From: Vampirovibrio chlorellavorus
Lineage (GTDB): Bacteria > Cyanobacteriota > Vampirovibrionia > Vampirovibrionales > Vampirovibrionaceae
Assembly: GCA_003149345.1 (NCBI GenBank)
Contig: QFWI01000031.1
Location: forward strand, 1-64,000
Length of the DNA: 64,000 bases
Direction of reading: 5' to 3'
Position numbers and translations under genes: made by a program
Part shown: piece by piece, positions 55,372 through 64,000 of the stretch
How the letters are laid out: every line of letters begins with the position of its first letter
Numbering within the stretch: position 1 is the first letter of the stretch
The notes under the pieces: model-generated
Databases searched by the model: none
Told to the model about the DNA's origin: nothing
The model's input: only the letters and a program-made list of their open reading frames with translations

Positions 55372-56190
55372 CTAGAGGCGGATTTTGACACTATCCGGGT
55401 TAATGCCTCTGGCCTTCAACCACTGGTTTCTGCTTTTAAGCGCTTTGGTGCTGTAAACCACGGCCTGCCTTAAATCCCCCTGCTGCATGGCGGCTTGGCC
55501 CAGCAACATGCAGGCTCCCGGATTGTCTTGGCTAATCGCCAACGATTCCCGCCACAACTGGACGGCTTCCTGATAATTCGACTGGGGATTCCGCTCGACC
55601 AGCAAATATCCCAGGTAATTTCTGGCCCAAAAATCTTCTTGATCCAGACGGATCAGTTGCCGGAACGCTTCCTCTGCCTTCTCGTAGAATTCATTGGGAA
55701 CAACAGCTTTGGCAGCATCCTTGATGTAGCCCTTTTCAACCGCGTACCCCCGGACATAATAGGCAAAGCCCAGCCGATACAACAGAACCGGGTCTGGGGA
55801 TTTCGACGCTTTCAGCCTTTCGTACTCGGCAATTTTCCGATCAAACAGGGCAAAGCCTTCCGGGCTTTTCTTAGCGATTCGCCGGGATAAATCCAGTTCC
55901 TCCAGGGCCCTTTCCAGATAAGGCGTTCGACTGTAGGCCAGCGCCAGTAAAAAATGGGCCTCGGCATCATTGGGAGCCGCCTGGACAGTTTTTTCGGCCT
56001 GAGTGATTTCATCGCCCATCCCAAGGATTTCCTGAGAGATCCCGCCAGACAAAGGCTTTCCCAGAGAAGGCCCCGGAGAGGGCCCCAAAGAAGACCGGGG
56101 AATGGCGTTTTCAGGTTCCGAACAGACCCCAGCCGGTAAAGCCATCACCATGGCCAACAGAACGCCCATGAAAGAAATTGATTTTCGCAC
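55372..56190 (-). CDS. Secreted TPR-like protein
   Basis: 272 residues with a Sec signal peptide (ending near ALPAGVCS). Tetratricopeptide-type helices follow: AEAHFLLALAYSRTPYLERA, DPVLLYRLGFAYYVRGY, DFWARNYLGYLLVER and NPGACMLLGQAAMQQGDL. A periplasmic or surface scaffold role is likely; partner unknown. It is preceded by no obvious co-transcribed gene. Confidence 0.75.
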   Translation of the reverse strand: MRKSISFMGVLLAMVMALPAGVCSEPENAIPRSSLGPSPGPSLGKPLSGGISQEILGMGDEITQAEKTVQAAPNDAEAHFLLALAYSRTPYLERALEELDLSRRIAKKSPEGFALFDRKIAEYERLKASKSPDPVLLYRLGFAYYVRGYAVEKGYIKDAAKAVVPNEFYEKAEEAFRQLIRLDQEDFWARNYLGYLLVERNPQSNYQEAVQLWRESLAISQDNPGACMLLGQAAMQQGDLRQAVVYSTKALKSRNQWLKARGINPDSVKIRL

Positions 56191-56458
56191 TTTGTCTTTG
56201 CTTTCAAGGTTGATGGCTTTGAACCGAAACTCATCCGGGAAGGGTTGTGGGTCTTGTTGTCATGTTCAGTGGCATTGACGAAAAAATCAACTGGAGAGTT
56301 CCCGGAGTCGACTGCCGTCGTATTTCAGTGGGGGCAGCTTGGGGTAGGTTCTGGCAGTGGCATGAGGGCTCAGGATTGAGCATACAGGCTTGGAGAATAC
56401 AGAATTAAGGCAATCGGTATAATAAAAAGAGAAACCAACTTGAACGAGGGCCTGCCTG

Positions 56459-57421
56459 TTGAACCGATTTACATTCCCAAGGCTGCGGTATTGGGGCTTC
56501 CTTTTTTTCGGTCTGAGTTATTTTTGGGCTCAATGCCTCGCCGTCAGCTTCGCCGAATCCAAACCCATGCCCTATCCTGTGTTCAAAACGGCGAATGGTT
56601 TCAATCGATTCGCCCAGAGAATGACGGGTTTTACACCGCTGAGTGGCTGGATGGCCAACCGCATCCTGCGCCGGGAATTACAAAAGCAGGTCAGTGGCAA
56701 ACTGGACTCGCACCTGAGCCTTTACAGCGGGAGTGACTTGTTGGGCGGCAAGGCTCGGCGTATTCAGATCCGTGGCCAACAGGTCGTGGTGAACGGGTTG
56801 ATCCCGCTTCAGGAATTCCAGCTGGAAACCCTGGATTCCTCTTCCCTGTTTGTAAGCAAGGATCGCCGTCCCATCCTCCTAAAACCCCTCGACCTATCCC
56901 TAACCGCCCGGATGGCGGAGGCTGATGTAAACGCCATGCTGAACAGTCGCCAGGGGCAAAAACGATTAAGCAACCTTGAAGTGATGATTCCACCCTTTGG
57001 TAAGCAAGCGCTGGATGTTTTAAACCCCAAGGTCAGTTTTGAGGGGGAACGCATCACCCTGGTCTCACTGGTGAACAAACATAACCAGCCGATGGAAAAC
57101 GCCCTGCCCGTGCAACTTAGTGGACAATTGTCCGCGGAGAAATCCCGACTAAACTTGCGGAATCTGGATTTGCAGATCGGCGGCTTTGAACAGGAGGAGC
57201 TCAGGGAGCTGTCCCAGTTTATTGAAAATTATTTCAGCGAAATCGTGAATCTGAATCAGATCAGGGTTGAGCGCCACACGGTAAAAGTTCAGGTGGAGCA
57301 GTCTGAAATCGTGGACGGCATCCTACAGTTGAAAGCCAAAATCCATGTGGAACCCCAGCGGAAATACCTGGAAAAATTCAGTGCCGCTCACGGCAAAAAG
57401 GCCAATTCCGTCAAGAATTGA
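56459..57421 (+). CDS. LmeA-like (DUF2993) phospholipid-binding protein
   Basis: 320 residues from TTG 56459, eight bases after GAGGG. Signal peptide to about residue 31. SGSDLLGGKARRIQIRGQQV, MAEADVNAMLNS, and RITLVSLVNKH match the DUF2993/LmeA fold, which binds phospholipids and is secreted. Probably acts in the envelope. LmeA-like proteins are common in actinobacteria and cyanobacteria. Confidence 0.72.
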   Translation: MNRFTFPRLRYWGFLFFGLSYFWAQCLAVSFAESKPMPYPVFKTANGFNRFAQRMTGFTPLSGWMANRILRRELQKQVSGKLDSHLSLYSGSDLLGGKARRIQIRGQQVVVNGLIPLQEFQLETLDSSSLFVSKDRRPILLKPLDLSLTARMAEADVNAMLNSRQGQKRLSNLEVMIPPFGKQALDVLNPKVSFEGERITLVSLVNKHNQPMENALPVQLSGQLSAEKSRLNLRNLDLQIGGFEQEELRELSQFIENYFSEIVNLNQIRVERHTVKVQVEQSEIVDGILQLKAKIHVEPQRKYLEKFSAAHGKKANSVKN

Positions 57422-57445
57422 CCCTCATTTGCCGTTGCGAAAACC

Positions 57446-57979
57446 TCAGGTTTTATGGACTTTGATTCGATTGGCGTTATGCCGCTCAAACACCGCTTTG
57501 ACCTCTTTCACGTGATCTTTTTTGATGTGCGCCACCACCAGGATTTGTCCTTCCTGTTTCAGGGCTTCCTCAAAGAATTTGGCCTCATGTTCGGGAATAC
57601 CGGCGCCCACCAGGGCTCCCAATAATCCACCCGTGGCTGCCCCGATGGCGCCAGCGGTCAAGGCGCCCACCAAGGGGCCCGCCACCAGTAAGCCTGTACC
57701 CGGAAGTATAATGTTCCCTACCAGAGTCAGCCCGCCAAGCACCAGCCCCAGGACGCCGCCGGACAAGCTTCCCACCGTCGCTCCCTCCGGGGCCTTGGTG
57801 TTTTCCTGCGGAGCGATATACTGGCTGCGCGTTCTCTCGGTCATCAAAACGCTGATGTCATCCTCTTTGTAACCACGGCGGGTCAAGGACTCTACCAGAT
57901 CCGTAAAGTCCTGATAAGAACTGAAAAGTCCTGAAATCTGTTCGTAACCCTCTTTGTGCTGGAAATTTCGTGTGGCCAT
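57446..57979 (-). CDS. YflT-like general-stress protein with Gly-rich hydrophobic core
   Basis: 177 residues. SYQDFTDLVESLTRRGYKEDDIS is the YflT/general-stress-17M-type beginning, and the C-terminal QILVVAHIKKDHVKEVKAVF a matching strand-helix pair. In between lie repeated glycine-zipper segments (VGSLSGGVLGLVLGGL, AIGAATGGLLGALVGAG) that could insert in membranes. Stress induction is expected from family only. Confidence 0.75.
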   Translation of the reverse strand: MATRNFQHKEGYEQISGLFSSYQDFTDLVESLTRRGYKEDDISVLMTERTRSQYIAPQENTKAPEGATVGSLSGGVLGLVLGGLTLVGNIILPGTGLLVAGPLVGALTAGAIGAATGGLLGALVGAGIPEHEAKFFEEALKQEGQILVVAHIKKDHVKEVKAVFERHNANRIKVHKT

Positions 57980-58285
57980 AACAATCTCCTCTTGTTGATT
58001 GCAAGCTGAGGTGTTTTCGGGCTCAGCCGGCTGGACTTAATCTATAGAATATGAGGGGCCTCGCCAATTCCCCATTTTGCTAGATTGTTCCGATGAAATG
58101 CGCCAACAGGGTTCTTGATGAAAGTCCACCGTGCTGCCGGAAAAGTGCCACCCAACCGGGGTGCCAACAAGGTTTAAAATCGGCCAAACGGTGGAATAAA
58201 ACCAATAATTGCAGTTGACTGGTTGCTCGCTGTTTTCTCGCTATGGGTTGAGCTAAAACAGGAAGTTTGTTGAGGAATCCACGTT
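57980..58285. other. Divergent intergenic region
   Basis: 306 bp that must carry promoters for the stress-protein and ATPase genes. No clear -35/-10 pair. Confidence 0.35.
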
Positions 58286-61057
58286 ATGTCACTTCATCCG
58301 TTTTCGACGCACCATCAGGATGCCCCCGCACTGGCTTGTGAGGCGTCCCAAGCCGCGCCCCCGGATGAGGCGGTACCCTATCATGCCCAACCCGTCAACA
58401 TGTGTCTGCAATTACTCAAAACCACCCTGCAAGGCCTGTCTCAACAAGAGGCAGAGGAAAGGGGCAAAGGGAATCCCGGGAATACGGGCAGCAGGGAGAT
58501 GGCCTCCCTTCGACCGGCCTGGATGTTCCTGAATAATCTCAAGCGTAAATTTTCCTTTCTGTTTTTAGCCATCGCCATTCTATCTTTTGTAATGGGGCAA
58601 TATGTAAATGGCCTGTTCGTTCTGGCTGCCATGTTGCTGAATGGGGGCATTCAGGGATTGATTCAGTGGAAGGCACTACAAAGCCAGAAAATAAGCGTCC
58701 AAAATCCCGAATTACGCTGCACAGTTCGTCGAGAAGGCCAAAGCGTTACCATTCAGGCCCATGAACTGGTCATTGGCGATATCTTGCTGATTGCCGGGGG
58801 ACAGGTGTTACCGGCGGATGCGCGCTTGGTCTCCAGTACCCAGCTTCAGGTCGATGAGTCCCCGTTGACCGGAGAGTCGGTTTTGGTGCCTAAAAACGCC
58901 AACGATGTCTTGCATCCGGCGGAAGACGTGACCGCCCTGTCCAACATGGTCTTTGCGGGCACACTGATCAAAACCGGGAAAGGCGAGGCGATTGTGACCG
59001 CCCTGGGCCATCAAACCGTCATGGGGCGCATTGCCTCGCTGGCGCAAAAAACTGAAAAACGAGAATCGCCTTTCACCCGACAATTGAACACCCTGAGCTG
59101 GCAGATATTCCTGATAACCCTGGCGGTGGTTGCCCTCATCATCGGCATTGGGAGCGCCCGGCATCTTCCCCTGATGGAACTGGTTCAGGTGGGTCTGGTG
59201 ATTGCGATTGCCGCTTTCCCGGAAACCATTCCCGGGCTGGCCAGCCTCATTCTCTCTCTGGGGATTGGACGCCTGAATGAGAACAAGGTCATTGTCAAAA
59301 ATTTTCAAGCCCTGGAAACGGTGGGCGATTTAAGCGTGATCTGCACCGATAAAACCGGAACGCTGACTGAAAATTACCTCCTGCTGGACAAGCTGTACCT
59401 GCCGGAAATGGGCGCTATCACCTACGAATCCAAGTGGCAAAACGGGGACGGGATTCCAACCCGCTCGGTGGAAGAATGCCTGCGCGTGGGACGCTTGAAC
59501 AACGGCACCATGCTTGAGGGATTGCGCAGCGGCTTGATGGGCGATCCCATTGATGTGGCCCTTTACCGGGCCGCGCCCGCCAGTCTGGAGGCGGGTTACC
59601 ATGCCCGCCTGACCATTCCGTTTGATCCGGTCACCCTCCGTTCGGCCACCCTGTGTGAAACGCCCGATGGACAAACGGTTTCCATGATCAAAGGCGCCCC
59701 GGAATCCGTCATGGAGCAGTGCCGATTTTACATGAAGCCCGATGGCACTTTGGCTGAAATGACCCTCTCCCAGCGCACCGAGTTTTTGACTTTAAATCGA
59801 ACCCTGGCTTACGAACACAATCTGCGGGTGGTGGGGTTTGCCCAGAAACCGATTCTGGAAAATGACGACAGTGGCCCTTATGCAAACGCCATTTTCATTG
59901 GCTGGGTCTGCTTGCTGGACCCTCCCAAGCCGGGAGTGCATAAAGTCCTCAAGGCGTTGCAAGACACCGGCGCCCGAATGATCATGATCACCGGGGATCA
60001 AAAGGCCACCGCTGAAATGACCGCCCGGGAGCTAGGCCTTATTTCACGCAATTCCGATGAGGTCTGGCTACGGTCGGACTTGCAGGCCTGTGACTCCACA
60101 ACCATTCCCTCAACGGTCAAAGTCTTTGCCCGAACCAAGCCGGAAGAAAAACTGGCCATTGTGGAATCTTTGCAGCAGGGGCATCAAGTGGTGGCCATGG
60201 TAGGAGACGGGGTCAACGACTCCCCGGCTCTGCAAAAAAGCGATGTGGCCATCGGCATGGGCCTGCAAGGCGCTCAAACGGCCAAAGATTGCGCTGATAT
60301 CATCCTGATGAACGACCGACTGGACGGTATTGTTTTTGCCATTCTGGAAAGCCGGATTGCCCGACGTAAAATCCAGTCCTGCTTGCAATACATCCTCAGC
60401 TGCAACCTGGGGATGATCCTGTGGGTGGCCGCTTCCGCAGTGTCAGGCTTTGGCTTGCCCCTCACCGTTTTACACTTGCTGTGGTTGAGCCTGGTGGTGG
60501 TTTCTGTTCCCGCGCTGGTTCTGGCCATTCAGCCTCCCCCCCCGCTTTCCATCAACGACTTAAACCCCGCCGATGACAACGCCGAAGAAGCTGGGGACTG
60601 GCAGCCCTCCAAAGCTCTGGACAAAGACGCTCAGGGCTTTAAAACGCTTCAGCCCCTCAGTCGGCAAGACGCCATGAACGTCCTGCTGTGGGGTGGGGTC
60701 ATGGCCGTGACCACTTTTGGCAGTTATGCCCTGTGCCTGTTCCTGCTGAAACTGCCCCCGACCACCTCGGCAACCGCCGCATTCTGGACTTTGGCCTTCA
60801 GCCAGACCCTGCATTTACTGAACGTGCAAACGGCCCAACCCGCGGTGTGGCAAGCGCGTCCAGTGACACTAACTGATTTGCTGCATACGCCCATTACCTG
60901 GCTGGTCATGGTGGTGGCCGTCGTCTTGCAAGCCCTTACTGTCTACACGCCCATTTTCAACGCCATCATGGGCACTGCGCCATTGCCGCTAGTGGCACTG
61001 GGCTGCGCTTCCCTGTCCAGCCTGATTATGATCGTATTTTCCCTGAAAAAAACCTGA
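58286..61057 (+). CDS. P2-type ATPase with altered cation-binding site
   Basis: 923 residues. Catalytic motifs are intact: LTGES, phosphorylated Asp 355 in ICTDKTGTLTE, KGAPE, and VGDGVNDSPALQKSD. The fold is P2A-like. But compared with SERCA, TM4 has PETIP (312-316) instead of PEGLP, TM5 has SCNLGMIL with Met 710 where the Ca-binding Glu is expected, and TM6 has SLVVV (735-739) where N-L-V-T-D is expected, so Asn and Asp are replaced by Ser and Val. The ion carried cannot be Ca2+ by the standard site. The N-terminus is extended. Confidence 0.88.
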   Translation: MSLHPFSTHHQDAPALACEASQAAPPDEAVPYHAQPVNMCLQLLKTTLQGLSQQEAEERGKGNPGNTGSREMASLRPAWMFLNNLKRKFSFLFLAIAILSFVMGQYVNGLFVLAAMLLNGGIQGLIQWKALQSQKISVQNPELRCTVRREGQSVTIQAHELVIGDILLIAGGQVLPADARLVSSTQLQVDESPLTGESVLVPKNANDVLHPAEDVTALSNMVFAGTLIKTGKGEAIVTALGHQTVMGRIASLAQKTEKRESPFTRQLNTLSWQIFLITLAVVALIIGIGSARHLPLMELVQVGLVIAIAAFPETIPGLASLILSLGIGRLNENKVIVKNFQALETVGDLSVICTDKTGTLTENYLLLDKLYLPEMGAITYESKWQNGDGIPTRSVEECLRVGRLNNGTMLEGLRSGLMGDPIDVALYRAAPASLEAGYHARLTIPFDPVTLRSATLCETPDGQTVSMIKGAPESVMEQCRFYMKPDGTLAEMTLSQRTEFLTLNRTLAYEHNLRVVGFAQKPILENDDSGPYANAIFIGWVCLLDPPKPGVHKVLKALQDTGARMIMITGDQKATAEMTARELGLISRNSDEVWLRSDLQACDSTTIPSTVKVFARTKPEEKLAIVESLQQGHQVVAMVGDGVNDSPALQKSDVAIGMGLQGAQTAKDCADIILMNDRLDGIVFAILESRIARRKIQSCLQYILSCNLGMILWVAASAVSGFGLPLTVLHLLWLSLVVVSVPALVLAIQPPPPLSINDLNPADDNAEEAGDWQPSKALDKDAQGFKTLQPLSRQDAMNVLLWGGVMAVTTFGSYALCLFLLKLPPTTSATAAFWTLAFSQTLHLLNVQTAQPAVWQARPVTLTDLLHTPITWLVMVVAVVLQALTVYTPIFNAIMGTAPLPLVALGCASLSSLIMIVFSLKKT

Positions 61058-61215
61058 GAGACTGTTCGAAAAGATTCCATTCCGGGCGTCTATCGCGTTC
61101 GTGTGCTGCTCAGCTTCTTAAATTATTAGTATAAGCGCCTTGCTTTCGCGTCCTGGTATCGATTTTTGAGGGCCTTGTGCCACACCGGACTGAAAACTTT
61201 TCAGAGAGTCTCTGA
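61055..61215. repeat. 161-bp imperfect inverted-repeat element
   Basis: 61055-61078 and 61192-61215 are inverted repeats matching at about 18 of 24 positions (TGAGAGACTGTTCGAAAAG against its complement in CTTTTCAGAGAGTCTCTGA). The left copy begins in the stop codon of the ATPase gene. No gene lies inside. It may be a degraded miniature element or a terminator structure. Its size is close to the element at 52618 but the sequences are unrelated. Confidence 0.5.
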
Positions 61216-61251
61216 GAAAAACAAGAACGACTTCCGGGGATAGCGTCCCTA

Positions 61252-61623
61252 TCAGGAAGCAGGGCCATAAGCCAACGGGGATGAGACTTTCAGTGTCTCA
61301 ACCCGAACCTGGGCACCGGACAAGGGCGTGAGCTTGAGCGTAAACGCATATCCCATCAGACGGGCCGGTACCATGGATTCCAGAAATTGAAGATGACACG
61401 CTTGCCCCTCTTGATTCAGGGCAAATTCAGCCTGAGGGTCTTGAGGCTTGAGGTAAACATCAATCACGCTGTTTCCATCGCTATCAGCGATGCCGCGAAT
61501 GCCAAAAGTCATCCTGACAGTGCCGCAAACCCGATACGCCTGGTAGAAAGCCTTCGCCAGACTGGCCAGTTTTTCCTCATCAATTGGGTGTAAGGCATGA
61601 CGCATGGGAGCCCCCTGGTTCAT
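61252..61623 (-). CDS. Small protein of unknown function
   Basis: 123 residues. LASLAKAFYQAYRVCGTVRM, then a beta-rich segment (TFGIRGIADSDGNSVIDVYL) with a DSDGNSVIDVYL pattern and a C-terminal MGYAFTLKLTPLSGAQVRVE. No family recognised. It may be expressed with the small gene at 61648. Confidence 0.55.
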   Translation of the reverse strand: MNQGAPMRHALHPIDEEKLASLAKAFYQAYRVCGTVRMTFGIRGIADSDGNSVIDVYLKPQDPQAEFALNQEGQACHLQFLESMVPARLMGYAFTLKLTPLSGAQVRVETLKVSSPLAYGPAS

Positions 61624-61647
61624 GGACTGATGTCTTGTTCACAAGCG

Positions 61648-61812
61648 TTAGGACGCGGACAGGAGTTGCATGTGGTAAAGGGAAATCAGGAAAAGAACCA
61701 CCCCCGACAAAATGGTGAAATAAATTTTCAGGCTTTCAGCCAGGCTTAGCTTCTCCTGATCGAGCCGCTGGTAGTTCAGGCCGGGTGAAAACGTGGAATG
61801 CATTGCTTTCAT
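61648..61812 (-). CDS. Small single-pass membrane protein, 54 residues
   Basis: Start is ATG 61812 because GGAGGAGG precedes it by six bases; the longer open frame upstream lacks such a site. Charged N-terminal 30 residues, then one transmembrane segment (IYFTILSGVVLFLISLYHMQ). No family recognised. It is 24 bp upstream of the 61252 gene on the same strand. Confidence 0.6.
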   Translation of the reverse strand: MKAMHSTFSPGLNYQRLDQEKLSLAESLKIYFTILSGVVLFLISLYHMQLLSAS

Positions 61813-62199
61813 AGGTGCCCTCCTCCTTTCAACAGTTTTTTTATTCTGATTTGAAACTGATTTAAAAAACTTTTTCGCGTTTCTGTGGCTAGAGTCCTGG
61901 ACTGTTCGGGTAACAGCATTAGCGGTGGTCTGGGGATATGTGGCGATTTCACTCAGTCGGGGAATCGCTTGAAAAATATGGGCAGGCAATGGCCGGAGCG
62001 GTGATGGTATTTTCAGAAACAATCTAAACTATCAAGCAAAATCATCAATCAAAATTATCAGGATGAAATTCCTGCGTTTTATTATCAAAAATCGCAGGCT
62101 CAATCACTATTGGCCACCCAGGCAGTTTAGCGACTACACTGTTGGGCGGTGGCGGATTCTGGAAGCTGCCGGAAGACCCAGCGGTTGGGACAACGGCTG

Positions 62200-62559
62200 C
62201 TAAAAACCCAAAATCATTTTCAGCCCGATGACGAGCAAGGTACCCCCGAAAATTTGTTTCAGGATATGAGTGGGCAGAACGATGGCCAGCTTGGCCCCCA
62301 AAAAATTGCCCAGGACAAAACCTAAACAAATGAGCCCAGCCACTTTTAAGTCCACAAACCCGTGGCGGTAATACTCCAGGGCTCCCAGCAAGCCGATGGG
62401 TAACACCAGCAAGGCCAAAGTCGTACCTTGGGCCGCCTGCTGGGAAAAACCGAACAGAAATACCAAAGCGGGTACCAGAATAATGCCTCCGCCTATACCC
62501 ACCAGTCCACTGAATGCACCGGCCACCAGCCCCAGTAAGGAAAGATAAAGAAAAACCAC
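62200..62559 (-). CDS. Half-size TauE/SafE-family membrane protein
   Basis: 119 residues from GTG 62559, preceded by CCGGAGCGG, giving the family start MVFLYLSLLGLVAGAFSG. GLVGIGGGIILVPAL and GAKLAIVLPTHILKQIFGG are TauE/SafE signatures. Four transmembrane segments: one half of the usual eight-helix transporter, so it probably dimerises. Family members export sulfite or organosulfur anions. A longer open frame upstream runs through the 47-bp repeats and is not believed. Confidence 0.8.
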   Translation of the reverse strand: MVFLYLSLLGLVAGAFSGLVGIGGGIILVPALVFLFGFSQQAAQGTTLALLVLPIGLLGALEYYRHGFVDLKVAGLICLGFVLGNFLGAKLAIVLPTHILKQIFGGTLLVIGLKMILGF

Positions 62560-62800
62560 GAAGTGCCGCTCCGGCAAGACAATAAGCCCTAGTGTACCAA
62601 AGATTCGGCATTCAACCCCATCCGGTGGAAACCGATCCCCCACCGAAGTAGTCAGCTCCATTTTGAGACACTGACTTGTCCCCTTGACTCGTCCCTGCAT
62701 TTTGGGGGATGGCGATTGCCCTGGTTCCGACTCTTGATCGACCCTCAATGGCTGCGCTGGAAAAAACCCGATTCCAAGCAAGAACCCCATTAACGGCCTT

Positions 62801-62970
62801 GGGTGCTGTGGCGGCTTGACCGCACAACGGCGCCTCAGAAAACCTTTGGGTGCTATGGCGGTTTGACCGCACAGCAGCGCCTCAGAAACCCTTTGGGTGC
62901 TGTGGCGGTTTGACCGCACAACGGCGCCTCAGAAACCCGTTGGGTGCTGTGCGGTTACACCGCACAGCAC
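62801..62970. repeat. 47-bp tandem repeats with built-in hairpins
   Basis: GGGTGCTGTGGCGG begins at 62801, 62848, 62895 and (changed) 62942: a 47-bp period with three full units and a partial one. Each contains GCGGTTTGACCGC, a short stem. The fourth ends in a perfect 12-bp hairpin (GTGCTGTGCGGT, loop TAC, ACCGCACAGCAC), 19 bases before the katG stop, which could be its terminator. Confidence 0.8.
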
Positions 62971-62989
62971 CCAAGGCAAACAGAATCAA

Positions 62990-64000
62990 TCAGATTTTTT
63001 GTCCGTTCTCATAGCGATCCAGGTTCATCACCTTCGTCCAGGCGGCAATAAAGTCTCGCAGGAACTTTTCCTTGGCATCCTGCGAGGCGTAGACCTCCGC
63101 CACGGCCCGAAGCTCGGAATTGGAACCAAAAACAAGATCAACCGGGGTGGCTGTCCATTTCCGTTCACCCGTCTTCCGGTCATAGCCTTCGTACAGACTG
63201 TCTGAGTCAGCGGCCTTCTTCCACTGGGTGGACATATCCAGCAAGTTGACAAAGAAGTCGTTACTCAAGGTGCCCGGACGATTGGTAAACACACCGGCGG
63301 AGGACTGCTGGTAATTGGCGTTCAGGGTACGCATCCCGCCCACCAGAACCGTCATCTCGGGAACGCTCAGGTTCAACAGGCTGGCCCGTTCTACCAGCAT
63401 TTCCGCGGGAGACTTGGGGTTATTCTGCCCGAAGTAATTGCGGAAGCCATCAGCGGAGGGCTCCAGCACAGCAATCGCCTTGACATCCGTTTGTTCCTGA
63501 GAGGCATCCGTGCGTCCCGGCGTAAAAGGAACCGTCACCGTTTTGTATCCGGCTTCTCTTGCCGCTTTTTCAATGGCGGCAGAGCCTGCCAGAACAATGG
63601 TATCAGCCAGGGAAACCTGTTTCCCGTTTTTCAGTTTGGCGTTAAAGCCTTTTTGAATGGCCTCCAGCCGGGGAAGCACTTTGCTAAGCTCTTCCGGGTT
63701 GTTGACCGCCCAATCCTTTTGAGGAGCCAGACGAATGCGCCCGCCATTGGCGCCCCCCCGCAAGTCCGTACCCCGGAAGCTGGCAGCCGATGCCCAGGCC
63801 ACTCTGACCAGTTCCGACACCGTCAAGCCAGACTTCAAAATCTCAGCCTTGAGGGCCTTCACATCGGCATCGTCAACCAGCTTGTAATTGGCAACCGGCA
63901 CCGGATCTTGCCACAGGAGTTCCTCTTTGGGCACCTCAGCGCCCAGATAACGACCCCGTGGGCCCATGTCACGATGCGTCAGCTTAAACCAGGCCTTGGC
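62990..64000 (-). CDS. katG: Catalase-peroxidase KatG, C-terminal part, runs off the window
   Basis: The visible 337 codons encode the C-terminal domain: [47 protein letters not shown], then [20 protein letters not shown] and [20 protein letters not shown]. The heme-binding N-terminal domain with its catalytic His-Arg-Trp lies beyond base 64000. KatG decomposes hydrogen peroxide and acts as a peroxidase. Reading frame is intact to the window edge. Confidence 0.95.
   Translation of the reverse strand, partial: AKAWFKLTHRDMGPRGRYLGAEVPKEELLWQDPVPVANYKLVDDADVKALKAEILKSGLTVSELVRVAWASAASFRGTDLRGGANGGRIRLAPQKDWAVNNPEELSKVLPRLEAIQKGFNAKLKNGKQVSLADTIVLAGSAAIEKAAREAGYKTVTVPFTPGRTDASQEQTDVKAIAVLEPSADGFRNYFGQNNPKSPAEMLVERASLLNLSVPEMTVLVGGMRTLNANYQQSSAGVFTNRPGTLSNDFFVNLLDMSTQWKKAADSDSLYEGYDRKTGERKWTATPVDLVFGSNSELRAVAEVYASQDAKEKFLRDFIAAWTKVMNLDRYENGQKI

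Noticed and set aside
61813..62022. Extended start for the 54-residue membrane protein
   Set aside because: The longer frame lacks a ribosome site, while ATG 61812 has GGAGGAGG at ideal spacing.
62560..62919. Upstream extension of the TauE frame through the 47-bp repeats
   Set aside because: The repeats give a spurious peptide; GTG 62559 has a ribosome site and yields the usual family start.
62801..62970. CRISPR array
   Set aside because: The 47-bp units are contiguous without spacers and no cas gene is near; the same holds for the 57-bp coding repeats at 53764.

Overview
This window is bacterial chromosome of about 50% G+C, dense with genes on both strands. The organism cannot be fixed from the sequence. 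Candidates are suggested by a perfect CGAAC-N4-GTTCG SOS box in front of umuDC, the C5-pathway gene hemL, PilZ and LmeA-like proteins, many short Pro/Ser-rich proteins of unknown family and no photosynthesis genes. A Vampirovibrio-like (non-photosynthetic cyanobacterial) lineage is my guess, held with low confidence.

Left third (1-23.75 kb): accessory DNA. Two copies of a cassette (a 529-residue protein of unknown family facing a small membrane protein) flank an A+T-rich four-gene glycan-type cluster (CgeB-like glycosyltransferase, two methyltransferases, an SGNH hydrolase). Copy A is intact. Copy B is a pseudogene whose 5' end abuts an IS3 orfA remnant. Next to copy A lie the 3' half of a tRNA-Phe and a dead tyrosine recombinase, an old integration scar. 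After umuDC, a 54-bp direct repeat of the 3' part of tRNA-Leu(UAA) at 10997 and 23669 brackets a 12.7-kb island. It carries a DUF389 membrane protein, a GH15 hydrolase, otsA and otsB for trehalose, a HExxH protein, an IS1595-family transposase with a possible passenger gene, a phage-type ParB-like/C5-methylase/terminase-small-subunit operon and a TIGR02391 (Hypoth_Ymh) protein. No integrase gene is visible inside it.

Middle (23.75-45 kb): prolyl iminopeptidase, isochorismatase-like hydrolase, anchored thioredoxin, 2Fe-2S ferredoxin, YraN, a PilZ protein, a secreted protein with three R-L-x-R-L-E repeats, Ogt, a 1323-residue HEAT-repeat plus subtilase fusion, a candidate 6S-like RNA, tRNA-Ala(GGC), an aminotransferase, a translationally coupled pair of LigB-type proteins (one lacking metal ligands), a KGG stress protein, OsmC and HemL.

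Right third (45-64 kb): a Ser-rich protein tyrosine phosphatase, an SDR epimerase, a coupled luciferase-like monooxygenase/asparaginase II/KynB-type cyclase operon, MsrB, a Pro-repeat/RTX-like protein, TPR and LmeA-like proteins, a P2-type ATPase whose cation-binding residues have been replaced, a half-size TauE and the C-terminal part of KatG. Two inverted-repeat elements of about 160 bp and a 47-bp tandem repeat lie between these genes. Stress functions recur along the chromosomal part: SOS mutagenesis, Ogt, OsmC, MsrB, KatG, KGG and YflT-like proteins.
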